Positions 42,649 through 54,187 of a stretch of DNA of 64,000 nucleotides are shown here, piece after piece. The number at the start of each line of letters is the position of its first letter. Within the stretch, counting starts at the first letter, position 1. Source of the DNA: Pseudoips prasinana (taxonomy: Eukaryota > Arthropoda > Insecta > Lepidoptera > Nolidae); contig OX621241.1 of the NCBI GenBank assembly GCA_951640165.1, positions 15,071,001 to 15,135,000 of the forward strand, in the 5' to 3' direction. Below the pieces are notes generated by a model that worked only from the letters and a program-made list of their open reading frames with translations, searched no databases and was not told the origin of the DNA. A program made the translations under genes and the position numbers.

Positions 42649-42692
42649 ATTTATTCATAGCCTAATGTTAAACTATTAGGCTATGAATAAAT
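42649..42692. repeat. Perfect 18-bp fold-back palindrome
   Basis: ATTTATTCATAGCCTAAT (42649-42666) and its reverse complement (42675-42692) with an 8-nt loop. Confidence 0.9.
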
Positions 42693-43081
42693 ATGCCGTT
42701 AGACTATGGTCTCAAGTCCAATGTTTCTAATACATCTACGTAATAGAGATGACCTTGATGACATGTGAAGTTTACCAACCCGCACTAGGTCTGCGTGGTA
42801 GGCTTACATCCCATGGTATTGTGAAATGAGTCCCTTGCCCAGCATTGGGTCAGTAGTATCATGTATTCGTAATTAATATAATCATTTCTTTGTGAAGCAA
42901 ATTACATATATTAATCTGAACTCAAGCTCAAAACTCAACTAATATGTTTACTAGATATAATCTTCCACAAAATCCAATTTACACACAGAATAATCAAATA
43001 AATATATTTGATAACATTAATGACAAGAAGCTATAAGCTTAGGTGTGTTAACACTTAACTATAGCAATAAAATTGCATATA
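42693..43081. other. Spacer
   Basis: Nothing recognised. Confidence 0.5.
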
Positions 43082-43202
43082 TTTCACATCATCAGCCTGA
43101 TATCGTCTACTGCCCTTGCCCAAGGGTTTCTAGTTGTAGGTACTAATGGCGCTGCTACCCGATTACCTGGTCGTCTATTACGACACCCACGGGACGACAT
43201 TT
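43082..43202 (-). repeat. Family F LINE tail (diverged fragment)
   Basis: On the plus strand CATCATCAGCCTGATATCGT, GGGTTTCTAGTTGTAGGTAC and ACGACACCCACGGGACGACA match the minus-oriented copy at 63187-63405. It directly abuts a SINE. Confidence 0.5.
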
Positions 43203-43393
43203 GTTTTTTTTTACTAGAGAATCTTATTGCTGTGTTGCGGAGTACTTTACAAACATATAATAGACGGACAGAAATTACATCCAGACTCAGAACAATTATT
43301 TATGGGTCAAACAAATAGTTCTCCGGCGCGGGACTCGAACCCGCGACACGAAGCGGCGCGGCGACTGTCTTAGCCACTGCGCCACACGTGCAG
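43203..43393 (-). repeat. tRNA-derived SINE, type C (copy 3)
   Basis: On the minus strand TGCACGTGTGGCGCAGTGGC, GCGGGTTCGAGTCCCGCGCC, CTGAGTCTGGATGTAATTTC and AAGTACTCCGCAACACAGC, ending in an A-rich tail at 43203-43213. Confidence 0.85.
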
Positions 43394-45075
43394 TCAAAGT
43401 ATAACCTTAAATTCTCTCCGCCCAAATAATCTATTTCCTAATAAGTATGAGACATTCACGCTCATTGGCTAGTAAGCAAACAATCAAACGGTAAACTAAG
43501 CAACGGTACACTAGACTATCGATAAGCACTAACTCCACTAATAAGTCAATCACAGCCTAAGCGATGTTGACTCCGCCGATTTTACTAATTGCCTACCATA
43601 AAAACCATAGGCTAAGCTTACACTGACTGTTAGCCGTGAGACAATGATACATTGAAGGTAACCAAATTTTTATACACCAGTACTTCGAATAATATTTGGT
43701 AAAATTAAATAATGAATAGATTCACACTAAATGTTTCTCTTGTAAATTAATATTCCTTTATCTCTGTATAGAGAGGACAGGTGTATGAGTTTTATCTACT
43801 TAGTGAAGTAATACATAGTTACTATGATTTTAGATCCATAACCAAACACAAAGTAAATTATTTATACGCTTGTATCAATATAGATTTTGAAAGAAATTGG
43901 AATTATTATCTGAATTCTAAAGAAACTATTTATTTATTGATTAATTATTTTATGGGTCATTTTTACAAAGGTATTTCAGTGAGTATACGGAACCAAACAT
44001 GAACCCCGTTAGGGCACAGCAAGTATAGCGTTAAATAGCTTCTTAAAAAATGAGTTATTCTCAAAATGTACGATATAAATAGGTTGTAAATTCAATAAAT
44101 AAATGGGCGATACAGATTTTTTTCTGAATAGACACGTTTCCAAAGTTCGGGAAATAAATCAATACTTTTATTAAAGAATTTATGCTTTACATTTGGCGTA
44201 AACAAATATATATTGAAAAATAAAAACGCTACGTATATCTTTAGCAATTAAGTTATTAGTAGATTAGAATAGTCGTTTTAATACATTGTGTCCTTAGTTT
44301 TTTTTACAGTATCATATGAATTATTTTCGCTTAAAGTTGCGTTTCGATGTTTCGAGGCTATTTTTCATTTTATACGTGTAATAGGGCAAATTGTAAATTT
44401 AGTTACTACGAAGAACATGTATATAATTTGAACTAAGCTACATTAAAGAGAGATACTTAACTAAAACAAATACAATTAATTTAATAGAAAACAAGTAAAA
44501 ATTAATATAAATATAACATCACGTTCTGACAAATAAATATATATAGTTAACGACAAAATGAGAAATCTTTAACTTATACTTATTTTATTATTTCATGTTT
44601 TTGATATTCAAATATTGCTTTTGGATCCAAACAACACCACTGCCTCAGCCCATGATTGGTTGACTGCATAAGTTTAATACCAAATATAATTAACTAAATT
44701 TAAGTACGTAGTAAATATTCTGATTTATCCATGCATAATATTCAACGAAATTAGCTTTCCTTTCTATACAAATTCCTGTTGTAAATTACATTTCAAATTT
44801 GAAGTAAATCTTGATTGACTTTAACTTTGCATTAGGTACGAATCGGTTGGTATGTAGTACAAAAACCATCGCTGCGGATGAATGGCCACCTACGCACCAC
44901 CAAGCACCAGCACATGAGTAAATAGGACCGCAGAATACAACTTACCATTGTATAGTACCCGCATATTTTTGGCAACGATCACGCAAAGCCTCACCAACTC
45001 ACGCCTGAAATAAAGCATTTATACCGGCACCACGGCACGTCGAGCCGTCTTGCTTACATCGTCCGATGTCCGCAC
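43394..45075. other. Long spacer
   Basis: AT-rich up to about 44850, then a GC-richer stretch with short motifs such as CACCTACGCACCACC (44885) and CGCCTACGCACTACG (45184), probably repeat-derived. No gene. Confidence 0.4.
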
Positions 45076-45127
45076 CTAAGGGCCTATGCACACATGTTTA
45101 AAAAACGTGGTGTGCACAGGCTCTTAG
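45076..45127. repeat. Imperfect inverted repeat
   Basis: CTAAGGGCCTATGCACAC pairs with GTGTGCACAGGCTCTTAG around an AT-rich centre, with a few mismatches. It could be a tiny MITE or an unrelated hairpin. Confidence 0.5.
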
Positions 45128-45624
45128 AGATGGTAGAACGGCTTTCCTTCTGACGATAATATCTAATGTTACAGTACCGTAGCCGCCTACGCACTACGGC
45201 GTAGACAGAATACGCTACGGGTGCTACGGGGTCCGAATCGTCCTTACAATCTGCGTGGGAAGCCGCCCACTCTCACAGTACGTGGCTGATTTGACATTCA
45301 ATCGTAGTACAAGAATGAACAATTAGTATTTACGAATCCTACCATATTAGAAATATGATTTACAGGTATCGCAATATTACTTAAATCGTGTTGTAATTCT
45401 TTATCATTTATACGATATCAAACACGATATTAAAGGACACCTATCAAATATATTTCATGTGAGAGTCACAGGTGTCTAATAACGTTTATTGGTAAAGAAA
45501 TATACTTTTAGGAACATTATGAATATATTCTGGACATGTTTATATGTTCTTTTCCTTAGTAGTATTAGTTTATTTTACTTTATTGTATGTATTTAGCTAT
45601 GTATGGTTCACAGCAACGATTATC
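45128..45624. other. GC-rich then AT-rich spacer
   Basis: Contains CTACGCACTACGGCGTAG and AATACGCTACGGGTGCTACG, low-complexity related motifs. No gene. Confidence 0.4.
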
Positions 45625-45910
45625 TCATCCCGTGGAGGAAGTTGTCCCAAGGGGATTTCTACCAGAGAACGGGCAACAGCATTTACCTATGTACAGACGA
45701 CAGCACATCAAGATACCGCTATCTCTCAAATTTCCCCAATTGAAAGTGCACCTTATGCTTTTGTGATAAAATTGAAAATCTATAAAAGAAATTTGAAAGA
45801 TTGCTGGTGTCTGTACTATGTCCATCAGGCTGCTCACTAACCTGTCTGCCAAGCGTGGCAATTATGAGCAATCCCTCGAAATGATGGACTTCGGTGACAT
45901 GATGATGGTA
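45625..45910 (+). repeat. Family F LINE tail interrupted by a MITE
   Basis: CATCCCGTGGAGGAAGTTGT and ACCAGAGAACGGGCAACAG lie left of the MITE; CTGTCTGCCAAGCGTGGCAA, TGAGCAATCCCTCGAAATG and a GATGATGG end lie right of it. The same order occurs uninterrupted at 52890-53090 and 61855-62078. Confidence 0.6.
45691..45816. mobile_element. Palindromic MITE, family P (copy 2)
   Basis: Begins GTACAGACGACAGCACATCA and ends GTGTCTGTAC. It is shorter than the others because part of one arm is lost. TAT flanks it on both sides (45688-45690 and 45817-45819), a possible 3-bp target duplication. It is inserted in a family F LINE tail. Confidence 0.75.
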
Positions 45911-45972
45911 ATTTAATCCGATTTGTTTTACATACCATATTTATTTCTCCATTACTTAAAATAAAATAAAAA

Positions 45973-46289
45973 CTATATACATATATTAAAATCGTAGGAA
46001 AATCGAAACTGTACATAGAATATTTTTTAAAAGGAAACTTTTGGCGTGACCTGCAACCGATATCGAAGCCAAAAATATAGTTTTTAGAATTTTTGTGTGT
46101 CTGTTTGTCTGTATGTATGTCCGGGCTAAACTCAAAAAGTACTTCATGGATCTACTTCAAATTTTGCTCTAATATTACTAAGAGGTCGGGTCAACATATA
46201 GGCTACATATTATCACGCTATCACCTACGGGGGAGGAGCTGTGATAATTTATAAAATTGAACGCGGGTAAAATCGCGGGGCACAGCTAT
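45973..46289 (+). mobile_element. Non-autonomous Helitron (family 1)
   Basis: Starts CTATATACATATATTAAAAT, contains ATCGAAGCCAAAAATATAG, TGTCCGGGCTAAACTCAAAA, GGGTCAACATATAGGCTAC, and ends with GCGGGTAAAATCGCG, GGGCACAG and CTAT. The 3' terminus is CTAT rather than CTAG. Confidence 0.8.
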
Positions 46290-47250
46290 ATTATATAACA
46301 ACACAGATATTTACGACATCGCTGTTACCGCAACAGTCTTGTTATCTGTATAAGTTACCCGCGACGATTCTACAATCACCTAATTGTTCCAATTACTAAC
46401 ACAATCGGTGCTAATGTTTATTTAAAGACGTCTATTGTCCACTAATCGTGCCTGGCGTTGTTCACGGAAGGAAACCGATAGCCATAGACAGTGACGTAAC
46501 TGTAGGGTGGCTCAGGTAGTGTACTGCTGCTCACCCTGCACTGGGGTTGTACCTGTCTTTATGTCCATTAATATTTTTCAGTGTGTTCTCTAATCAAAGC
46601 TGAGCATTTACTATGTACCTCTATTTTATTTTTTATTGTTTATTAATAAGTACATCAACAGTACAATTACATAGACTTATAAATTATATAGTTTATACAG
46701 AAAACAGTTATGCATAATATTGTTGAAAATCACTTTATAGACTTCCAGTCCAGATAAAATTCTGTTTAGGAATCACAACAATATCTATAAACCTTCTATC
46801 AATTCTTTCAGAATTCCAGAATAATTTTAATTTTAAATGTAAATTTGTAAACTTTCAAATGAATTATTTATATAGTTAACTTTACCTGCACGTGTGTCGC
46901 CGCATGGGAGAATTGTTATCTGCGCAACTCATGTATGCATGTATGTATATAGTTGGTTTTAGTATAAGTGTGCTTTGCGTCCATGATTTGATTATGAAAG
47001 GTTCTTATTAAGAATTATAATAATTCACTTACATGAGAACACTTCATGTTACTTACGTCGTTATTTGCGTGAGACATACATTGAGCGGTACTTGGAAATA
47101 AATATTATAATTATAATATTATTAGATTACCCGCAGAAAAGGTTGCCACAGTCTCAGGCGTAGATGAGTTTTGAACAAAGATAGTTGATTTAAATAAATA
47201 ACCGTTCATTGTACAGATACAGGATAGTGCATAAATAAAGTATCATCATA
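46290..47250. other. Spacer
   Basis: No gene or known repeat recognised. Confidence 0.45.
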
Positions 47251-47425
47251 TCACACTAATATTAAAAAGTCGAAAGGTTTGTGAGAGTGTATGTTTGTTA
47301 CTTCTTCACGCAAAAACCACCGGACGGATTTTCATGAAACTTTGTAATAATATAGCTTATTTAACACATAGGCTAGTAGATAATTTATAAAGTTTAACGC
47401 GAGTATAACCGCGGGGCACAGCTAG
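47251..47425 (+). mobile_element. Short non-autonomous Helitron (family 4)
   Basis: A 175-bp element starting TCACACTAATATTAAAAAGT and passing through TGTTACTTCTTCACGCAAAA and CCGGACGGATTTTCATGAAA. It ends with GCGAGTATAACCGCGGGGCA and CTAG at 47422-47425. It is preceded by A and followed by T, as for Helitron insertion. Confidence 0.85.
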
Positions 47426-47624
47426 TTAATACAAAATCTTATGGATTCTTTGGTAAGTGAAGGTGTTGGAGTTAATTAAATTCTCACAGATTGTATAAAT
47501 AATCTGTGATTGATAAACTTTAAATATATACCTTTGGGCTAGATGTTCTAAAAGGAATTTACTATAATAACTATAACAACATACCATACAAATAAAACGG
47601 CAGATGAGTTTGGCGTGTTACGTA

Positions 47625-47845
47625 AAAACTTGCCTTTCACCTCGCAGGTCGTGGGATCGATTCCCACCCAGGACAGATATTTGTGTGCATGAACATGTCT
47701 GTTTGTAATTATCTATATAAGTATGAATTTACAAAAAGTTAAGTAGTATATATTGTATATCTGTTATCTGCATTCCATAGTACAAGCTTTGTTTAGTCTG
47801 GGATCAGATAGCCGTGTGTGAATAATGTCCTAGGGAAAGGATATT
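47625..47845 (+). repeat. SINE type A (copy 5)
   Basis: GCAGGTCGTGGGATCGATTC, ACCCAGGACAGATATTTGTG, GCATGAACATGTCTGTTTG, then directly TAATTATCTATATAAGTATG and CCATAGTACAAGCTTTGTTT. It lacks the GAGTCTGGG part seen in copy 1. Ends AATAATGTCCTAGGG. Confidence 0.75.
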
Positions 47846-50284
47846 ACTAAAATTTATAATCAATAAATGTAAATAACATATAAATATAAAAATTAAACTA
47901 TACCTGTTTATTGTGTTATTTTTATATTATGTGAGAACAAACAAATACTACCTCATAGCCAAGCTATATCAGTGACCTAAACAAAAAAATATACATTTAT
48001 TCTAATTAAGGACCCCCATAATAACATGGAACTGGTACCGGCTGGAAATTACTGCACTGGCCACAACCGGAATGTTCCGGCATAGTCCGGATAACGTAAG
48101 TCCGGGTCAGGGTTATCATCCATCTTGTCAGATTTACGGCTTCAAACGTCCAGTTTATCTCGGCCTGTCTGCTGGATTACTGAGCACGCTCATATTCATA
48201 CAAATACGTATTATGAATTAGGGCCTTTTTCTCTTTGTTTTTGTTGTTAATACTATTTTTGTATACAGAAAGTATCGTTGTGTAAGTAGGAAGTAACAAA
48301 AAATTCGTTGATAAAGGACCCAAAATTGTGTAGATTTTCCTAGTTAATTAAGGTTGGCAAGGTAAAGTTAATTGTATGAATCTTATCCTTATATATATGT
48401 AACATATGTATAACTTCTGGTGTACAGTAAAGAACTAGTATTGTATGATATATATTGTATTATATACTCAAACTTGGGCACATAGATACATATACACAAT
48501 AAATAGACTACAAGTAGGTCACTAGAAGGACCAACATTTTATTTTTAAGTCAAAATGTCAGTCATAGAAATTCAATTTGAAATATACAAATAATTTAAAT
48601 ACTAAAAATCAAAATATAACTAAAAATAGATCGCGTCTAAACGACGAATATTATGGCACTGCACAGATCGTCACGGTGTTTTGCAAAATAGAACCTCACT
48701 TTATCTATATTTAGTTTAGAATGATGACAAATGTTGTTTCCTTATAATCGTTGGTGTTTCGTAAATGAAAATGATTCAAATCTGGACTATTCGAGTAAAT
48801 TCGCTTTATTCCTAATATCAGGCAAGAAACCAGATCTAGATTTTTACCTCGAAAATCCCTAATCTGTCAATTTTGTCGAGTTGCAACTATTTCTGAAGGA
48901 AATTAAATAATATAAGTCAACAAAATTCCGTTGAAGCATTGGGAAAATGTAATGGCATGTTGGAATTTTCTAGAAATATACGACATTATTATTTCGGGTA
49001 TTAACGCGACTAACCTTTCCCGACGGTTTAATCAAGTCGCTTTGATCGTGGTCACGGGCTGACTGTCTCGGAGGCATTACTCCCCTACCGAAATCGTAGA
49101 TTTTTTTTATCTATCTTTATTGCATCTTTTATCACGTACACAGAAGGTGAGTGACACACTGTAATCGCGGAGTCCACATTTTGACCGATAGGATTCCACA
49201 ATGCCAATAACAACCTCCCGATATAAATTTTAATACTTTACGTTACGGGTTGATCATATTGTATTAAGGAAAAAGCAAAATTCATACCTTTCACCAGTAC
49301 AAAAATAGTTTACCCAAAATCACGATACATAAGATCACGATGGTAGCTTTCGGTTGAAGCTTTTCGCGGCGTTGTCTTATTCGCATACCACTGCCCTCGG
49401 TTGTATTCTTTCAAAACCTTCCTTTCGTTATCTGCACTACAGTTCAAAGGTCATAATCATCACGAGATGGAACCACACTATACTTGTAATCTAAATTGTA
49501 ATATAATATGCATACTGAGCACTGTCAGGTTAACTATACTTCTTTCGTGCTGTTTTAGAAGTGCTAGAAGACTTGCGTTTCGTAGAATCTTACTTTTAAA
49601 AGAATTATTAAAGCCAAATTGTATAGCAGTGCATATAACAAAACTTCTTATTATTTAAGTGACAAAAGTGCTTGAATTGAGTTATTCTAAGTAAAAGAGA
49701 ATGGCAGAATTCGTATCGCATACTTCTGTTGTTGTTCAGCTATATAATTTGTACCACTTGTTAAGACAACTAAGGTATTGATTTTAATGTAAGTATAATA
49801 TTTTTAGAACTTGGAATTAATTAATAAAATCAAAAAGAATATTTAAATTATTTTCAATAAATAAACGTAATAAAATCGTAAACTAAACGCAGTTACGTTT
49901 ACAAAAATTGCCATGTGTAAAATAATATAAATGTCGAAATTATAATTAATTATTTATAAATGGGAACAACATTACATATAAATCATATAATAATATACTT
50001 ATTTATTATACCTAAGAAAGTACAGTAGTTGCATTAAATCGTAATAATTAATGATTTAGAATAGGAACGATTTTCGTCGTCAGTATTTTTTTTTGTTCAT
50101 GGTAATTATTTATTGACAGGCAAAGACAATCTGTCAGGTCTTTATTGCAGTTGTTTTGATACATGTCATCAATTTAGCAAATAATCTTGCAGATATTACG
50201 TGAGTTCAGCATCAGTTCCTCCGTGCTATAATATATATCTGTTGACAGTGGATTCACGAAAGGACGCTTTATCATTTAATTAAA
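47846..50284. other. Long AT-rich spacer
   Basis: No gene or known repeat seen. A frame at 49401-49658 has no family features. Confidence 0.45.
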
Positions 50285-50440
50285 ATGACGAGTTTGCAAT
50301 GTGTTAATTGCAACATTCGTTTGCCCCGTCTAAGAAGACAAACATTATCCGAAGAGAGTGAAGTTCTCAATAAACCCAATGTTGCTTTGTGCTATGTGAT
50401 AATTATTGTTTGGTACTTATATGAAGATATTCTTAGATGA
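50285..50440 (+). other. Small open frame with a Cys-x2-Cys motif
   Basis: ATG 50285 opens a 51-codon frame beginning MTSLQCVNCNIRLPRLRRQT and LSEESEVLNKPNVALC. The first 36 residues look protein-like and the rest (VIIIVWYLY) like intron or chance. A TATA-like TATAATATATA lies 50 bp upstream. It could be a first exon; I recognise no family. Confidence 0.2.
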
Positions 50441-50741
50441 AGTAATACTTAGGATAAATTAATAATAATATCAATAAGATTAATGTAGTTACAAAAAACA
50501 AAGAATCTATTGTTTTATTAATTACCTCCACTCAAAACCTCATATATAACCCCTCGCAACCTCACACTATGTAATTAATGGCAATAAAGACCTTTTCATT
50601 ATTTCAACAAATAGCTTTTTGCATCTTCCTAACCTAACTCGCGACCCGTTTAGGGTTTTCAGGGCAGGTTCGGAATAAATCAATGTACAAAACTATAAAA
50701 AGAGCTACAACATTTACTTTATCACCATAACAATGTTTATG
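50441..50741. other. Spacer
   Basis: Nothing recognised. Confidence 0.5.
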
Positions 50742-50997
50742 TAATAATAATAAAAATATCTAGGGGCAATGTCACACAGATTATCCTAGCCCCAAACTAA
50801 GCAAAGCTTGTACTATGGGTACCAGGCGACGATATACATACTTATATAGATAGATATATACTTAAATACATAGAAAACATCCATGACTCAGAAACAAATA
50901 TTCGTACTCATCATACAAATATTTGCACTTACCGGGATTTGAACCCAGGACAACCAGCTTCGTAGGCAGGAGCACTACCAACTAGGCTACGGTGGCT
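50742..50997 (-). repeat. tRNA-derived SINE, type B (copy 1)
   Basis: On the minus strand AGCCACCGTAGCCTAGTTGG (A-box) and GGGTTCAAATCCCGG (B-box) form the head. The body has ATTTGTATGATGAGTACGAA, ACCCATAGTACAAGCTTTGC, TTAGTTTGGGGCTAGGATAA and a (TTA)n end. Its 3' half resembles the SINE type A 3' half. Confidence 0.85.
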
Positions 50998-51795
50998 ACG
51001 GTGTAAATATAATATGTAACAATCTTCATTGGTACACTAGTTAACACTAGCATTTCATTGCCACATCAGTAGCCACACTTTGATATTTACAGTATCTTTA
51101 TTACTTAGGCAGTAAGAATGATTTTGAACTGCAATATTTCCGCGGTCATGGGGTTGACCCACAGATTACCAAACGTAACCTTAAAATAAAACTGGCTATA
51201 ACTTTTATATCCCAACTTCTAAAAATCTACGAAATTAAAAATGCCTTTTCTATCGCATTAACCACCAATTAAAACATAAAATATCCCGAAACACGAAATT
51301 TTACTAGCGGTACAAAATTCTCAGACATTCTTGCCGTTTACCTTTAAAAAGGATTCCTCCTGAGATTGCTGGCAGTGTTTCTCAGTAGCTGCCACGTCAT
51401 GCATCTATGGTAGGGTAACGTATCCACATAAATGTCTTTCTTTTTACGGAATTAATGTATTTTCAAACGCAATAACACTCTTACAACTGACAACTCTTCG
51501 TGTTGGCTAGCCATTCTCATTGGATCGTGTCAATAAAAAGCGCATCTATGATTCCACATAACTTTTGCCCAATAACTAGACTCGCGCCAAAATGGTCCGC
51601 TGAGATTGGCCGTCAAGGCCGGGATTCAGACACAAGGCCATTATTTCTAGTAAAATTTTCTAGCAAACGTGAATACTAATAGTGCAAAAATTATAAAGAG
51701 TTTAAACCGAGTTAAAAATATATTAAGCATACATTACTACTAACAATCAATAATAAAAAAGCGAATAAAGTTATTATCTTATCTTATCTAATATC
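50998..51795. other. Spacer
   Basis: No gene or known repeat seen. Confidence 0.45.
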
Positions 51796-52026
51796 CGGGG
51801 ACAGTATTCACACACGGTCATCTGATCCCATACAAAGCAAAGCTTGTACTATGGTAACCAGACAATTGATATTTACTACATATGCTACTTTACGTTTGTA
51901 AATACATACTTATATAGATAACTACCCTCCGACTCACGACAAACATGCACACAAATATCTGTCTTGGGCGGAAATCAAACCCACGACCTGCGGCTTGAAA
52001 AGCAAGTATTTACCAACCACGCCACG
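51796..52026 (-). repeat. SINE type A (copy 6)
   Basis: On the minus strand CCGTGGCGTGGTTGGTAAAT, CGCAGGTCGTGGGTTTGATT, CAAGACAGATATTTGTGTGC, then CTATATAAGTATGTATTTAC and TGACCGTGTGTGAATACTGT. This copy preserves the full tRNA-like head, including an A-box (GCGTGGTTGGT). Confidence 0.8.
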
Positions 52027-52889
52027 GAAATTTATCCATCAACTGTCAAGCATTGTTGAAACAGAACACGCCCCCGTGCAGACTTAAGTGGGATGCATGT
52101 GGGAGTATTTCTTTAATACTCAGCGATGCCCTTTACAAAAAAAGAATATTTTCATCGTATCCGTTTAAACAAATGGCTAACATTTATCACGAGTCACAAG
52201 TCCTCAAATAACATAAGGATTGAGTTTTTTACCGAGACGAGTTTTTTTGGAAAACTTCGGCAGAATTCGGACCGGAAAAGTATTGGCTTATAAATCACAT
52301 TCAATGAACAAAAAGTATAATTTATTCAATGGATACATGTCGCTTTGCGTTATCATTCGCCGAATTAAATAAGTCATATTAATTAGTGGACAGCAGTTCA
52401 ATCCAGCATTCAATATTTAATGTATAAAATTTAACATTCTCATCAATAATGGTCCCTAATACGTAGTCAAAATAGATACTACGTACCCACTAAATTAAGG
52501 CATTGAGATTACAGACTTGTCTTATATTAGGTACATGACGACCCTAGGAAGTAATAATTCATTTGCGTCGTCGCGCGTCGTCGTAAAAATACAAAGTTAA
52601 CAAAGTTTTTCTTATGAATATTAACGGCACTTACTTGGAACATAAATATGTATTTAAAAAGTAAATTAGGTACTTAAATTCGCTTTTTTGTTGTTCCGTA
52701 AGGACTCTCCATGTTATTACGTTTATTTTGCTCATAAATTTATCAAATGTAAAAGTTGCCATAAGAACATAAGTAATGATTACAGTAAAATTAATTGTAT
52801 AAGTTTAATTATAAAAAACTTTAAGAGATTAATTTGCATATTGAAAAAATATACATTTTCAAATTAACAGTACTATATAATTAATAGTA
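52027..52889. other. AT-rich spacer
   Basis: No gene or known repeat seen. Confidence 0.5.
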
Positions 52890-53090
52890 AGCCCGTGGGA
52901 GGCGTAACAGTCCTCCCGAGATCTACCAGAGATTGGGCAGCAGAACCGTACTATTGCCGACCCGTCAACCAAACGTGACGATTATAGCATGTCTCCTGAA
53001 ACGATGGACATTATTCCTTTGTGGAGATACTTGGGGAGACATTCGTCCAGTAGTCGTCCAGCAGTGGATGTCTTCTGGCTGATATGAATA
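52890..53090 (+). repeat. Family F LINE tail
   Basis: GCCCGTGGGAGGCGTAACAG, GATTGGGCAGCAGAACCG, CAACCAAACGTGACGATTAT, TCCAGCAGTGGATGTCTTCT and GGCTGATATGAATAAA. It matches 61855-62078 in order. Confidence 0.65.
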
Positions 53091-53397
53091 AAAAATATTA
53101 TAATAAACGTTAATATATTAATATTTTTAATCTAGTCATATATTTAATCTTATAACAATATTGGTATAAGTGTATTATATAACTGTCTTGCCTACCATGA
53201 ACAAAACAGGCGGTTGTCCAAAAACAATTGGGGCAATATCATTTAAACTGCTTATTTAATTGCAACAACAATACTACACTTGCTTATATTATTATTCAGA
53301 TACCATTCACATAAATAGTATATATAGTCTAGTTAAGTAATCAAGCAATTTATACCTATAGTTTTTAATTACCAAACTGAACAGTTAATTAAGCATA
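53091..53397. other. AT-rich spacer
   Basis: Nothing recognised. Confidence 0.5.
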
Positions 53398-53538
53398 GTA
53401 CAGACGCCAGCACATCCAGCTATGCCAATCTGTCAAATATCTTTTAGAGATTTTTAACTTTATCACATAAGCATAAGGTTCACTTTCAATTGGGGAATTT
53501 TGACAGATAAGGGTAGCTTAATGTGCTGGCGTCTGTAC
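53398..53538. mobile_element. Palindromic MITE, family P (copy 3)
   Basis: GTACAGACGCCAGCACATCC at the left and GATGTGCTGGCGTCTGTAC-like sequence at the right are near-exact inverted repeats. The centre is in opposite orientation to copy 1 (AGATTTTTAACTTTATCACA). Confidence 0.8.
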
Positions 53539-54063
53539 AATGTGAGTGAAGGAGTTATCATGGGTTTCGACCATCTTTTACGTTCTCCATGCAACTGCTC
53601 ATTGTTATTGAGGTTGGCTCGTTAAATATGATAGCACTATTCAGCCCTAGCACCCTAGCATTGTAATCACATTCTTTTATCTTTGTACAAATGCTGTGAG
53701 TTGTCCATTAGGTCTCTGAGATGACCGACAGCTTAAGGTGTCCTTCGAAGCACTTACGGTCATCCATCTAAAAACTAACCTTGTGCCTAGATGCTTCATC
53801 TCACTGGCCACTTACGGACTGGCTATAAGCGCTTCATCTTATATTTTAATTTTAATTTTGGAAGCTTTTTGTGCGTCCTTCGGACAGTAAACCAATGTCT
53901 AACACTAATGTATCTCTACCGGGGTGATCATCTTCTTGGCGCCTTGAAATATTCTCTTTGAACTATTTTGAAGGTCTTTCCCTCTCAGTATGTCTGTAAT
54001 GTTCATCAAAATTGGTTTTTATAATAAACAGTGAGTAAATTGGTACCAAAATCCCCTACTTAC
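53539..54063. other. Spacer, possibly old repeat
   Basis: GC-richer short motifs (CCTTCGAAGCACTTACGGTC and GCGCTTCATC) suggest old repeat sequence, but I cannot match them with confidence. Confidence 0.3.
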
Positions 54064-54187
54064 GCATGTTCTACGCGGTTGCAAACCAACGTCCCAACAG
54101 ATGTCGCCCTGGTGGTCCCTATCTATCTAAACTGCACAACTGCAGTCTAGATGGATGGCAACCGGTTTGCAACCGTGTAGAAGATGC
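54064..54187. mobile_element. Short MITE with 24-bp inverted ends
   Basis: GCATGTTCTACGCGGTTGCAAACC (written here as GCATGTTCTACG and CGGTTGCAAACC, 54064-54087) recurs inverted at 54164-54187 with two mismatches. A second inverted pair lies near the centre (ATCTAAACTGCA / TGCAGTCTAGAT). It has no coding capacity and no sister copy in this window. Confidence 0.6.

Noticed and set aside
43320..43393. Possible real tRNA gene (minus strand)
   Set aside because: A- and B-boxes are present but no acceptor stem pairs, and the sequence continues into a SINE body shared with other copies.
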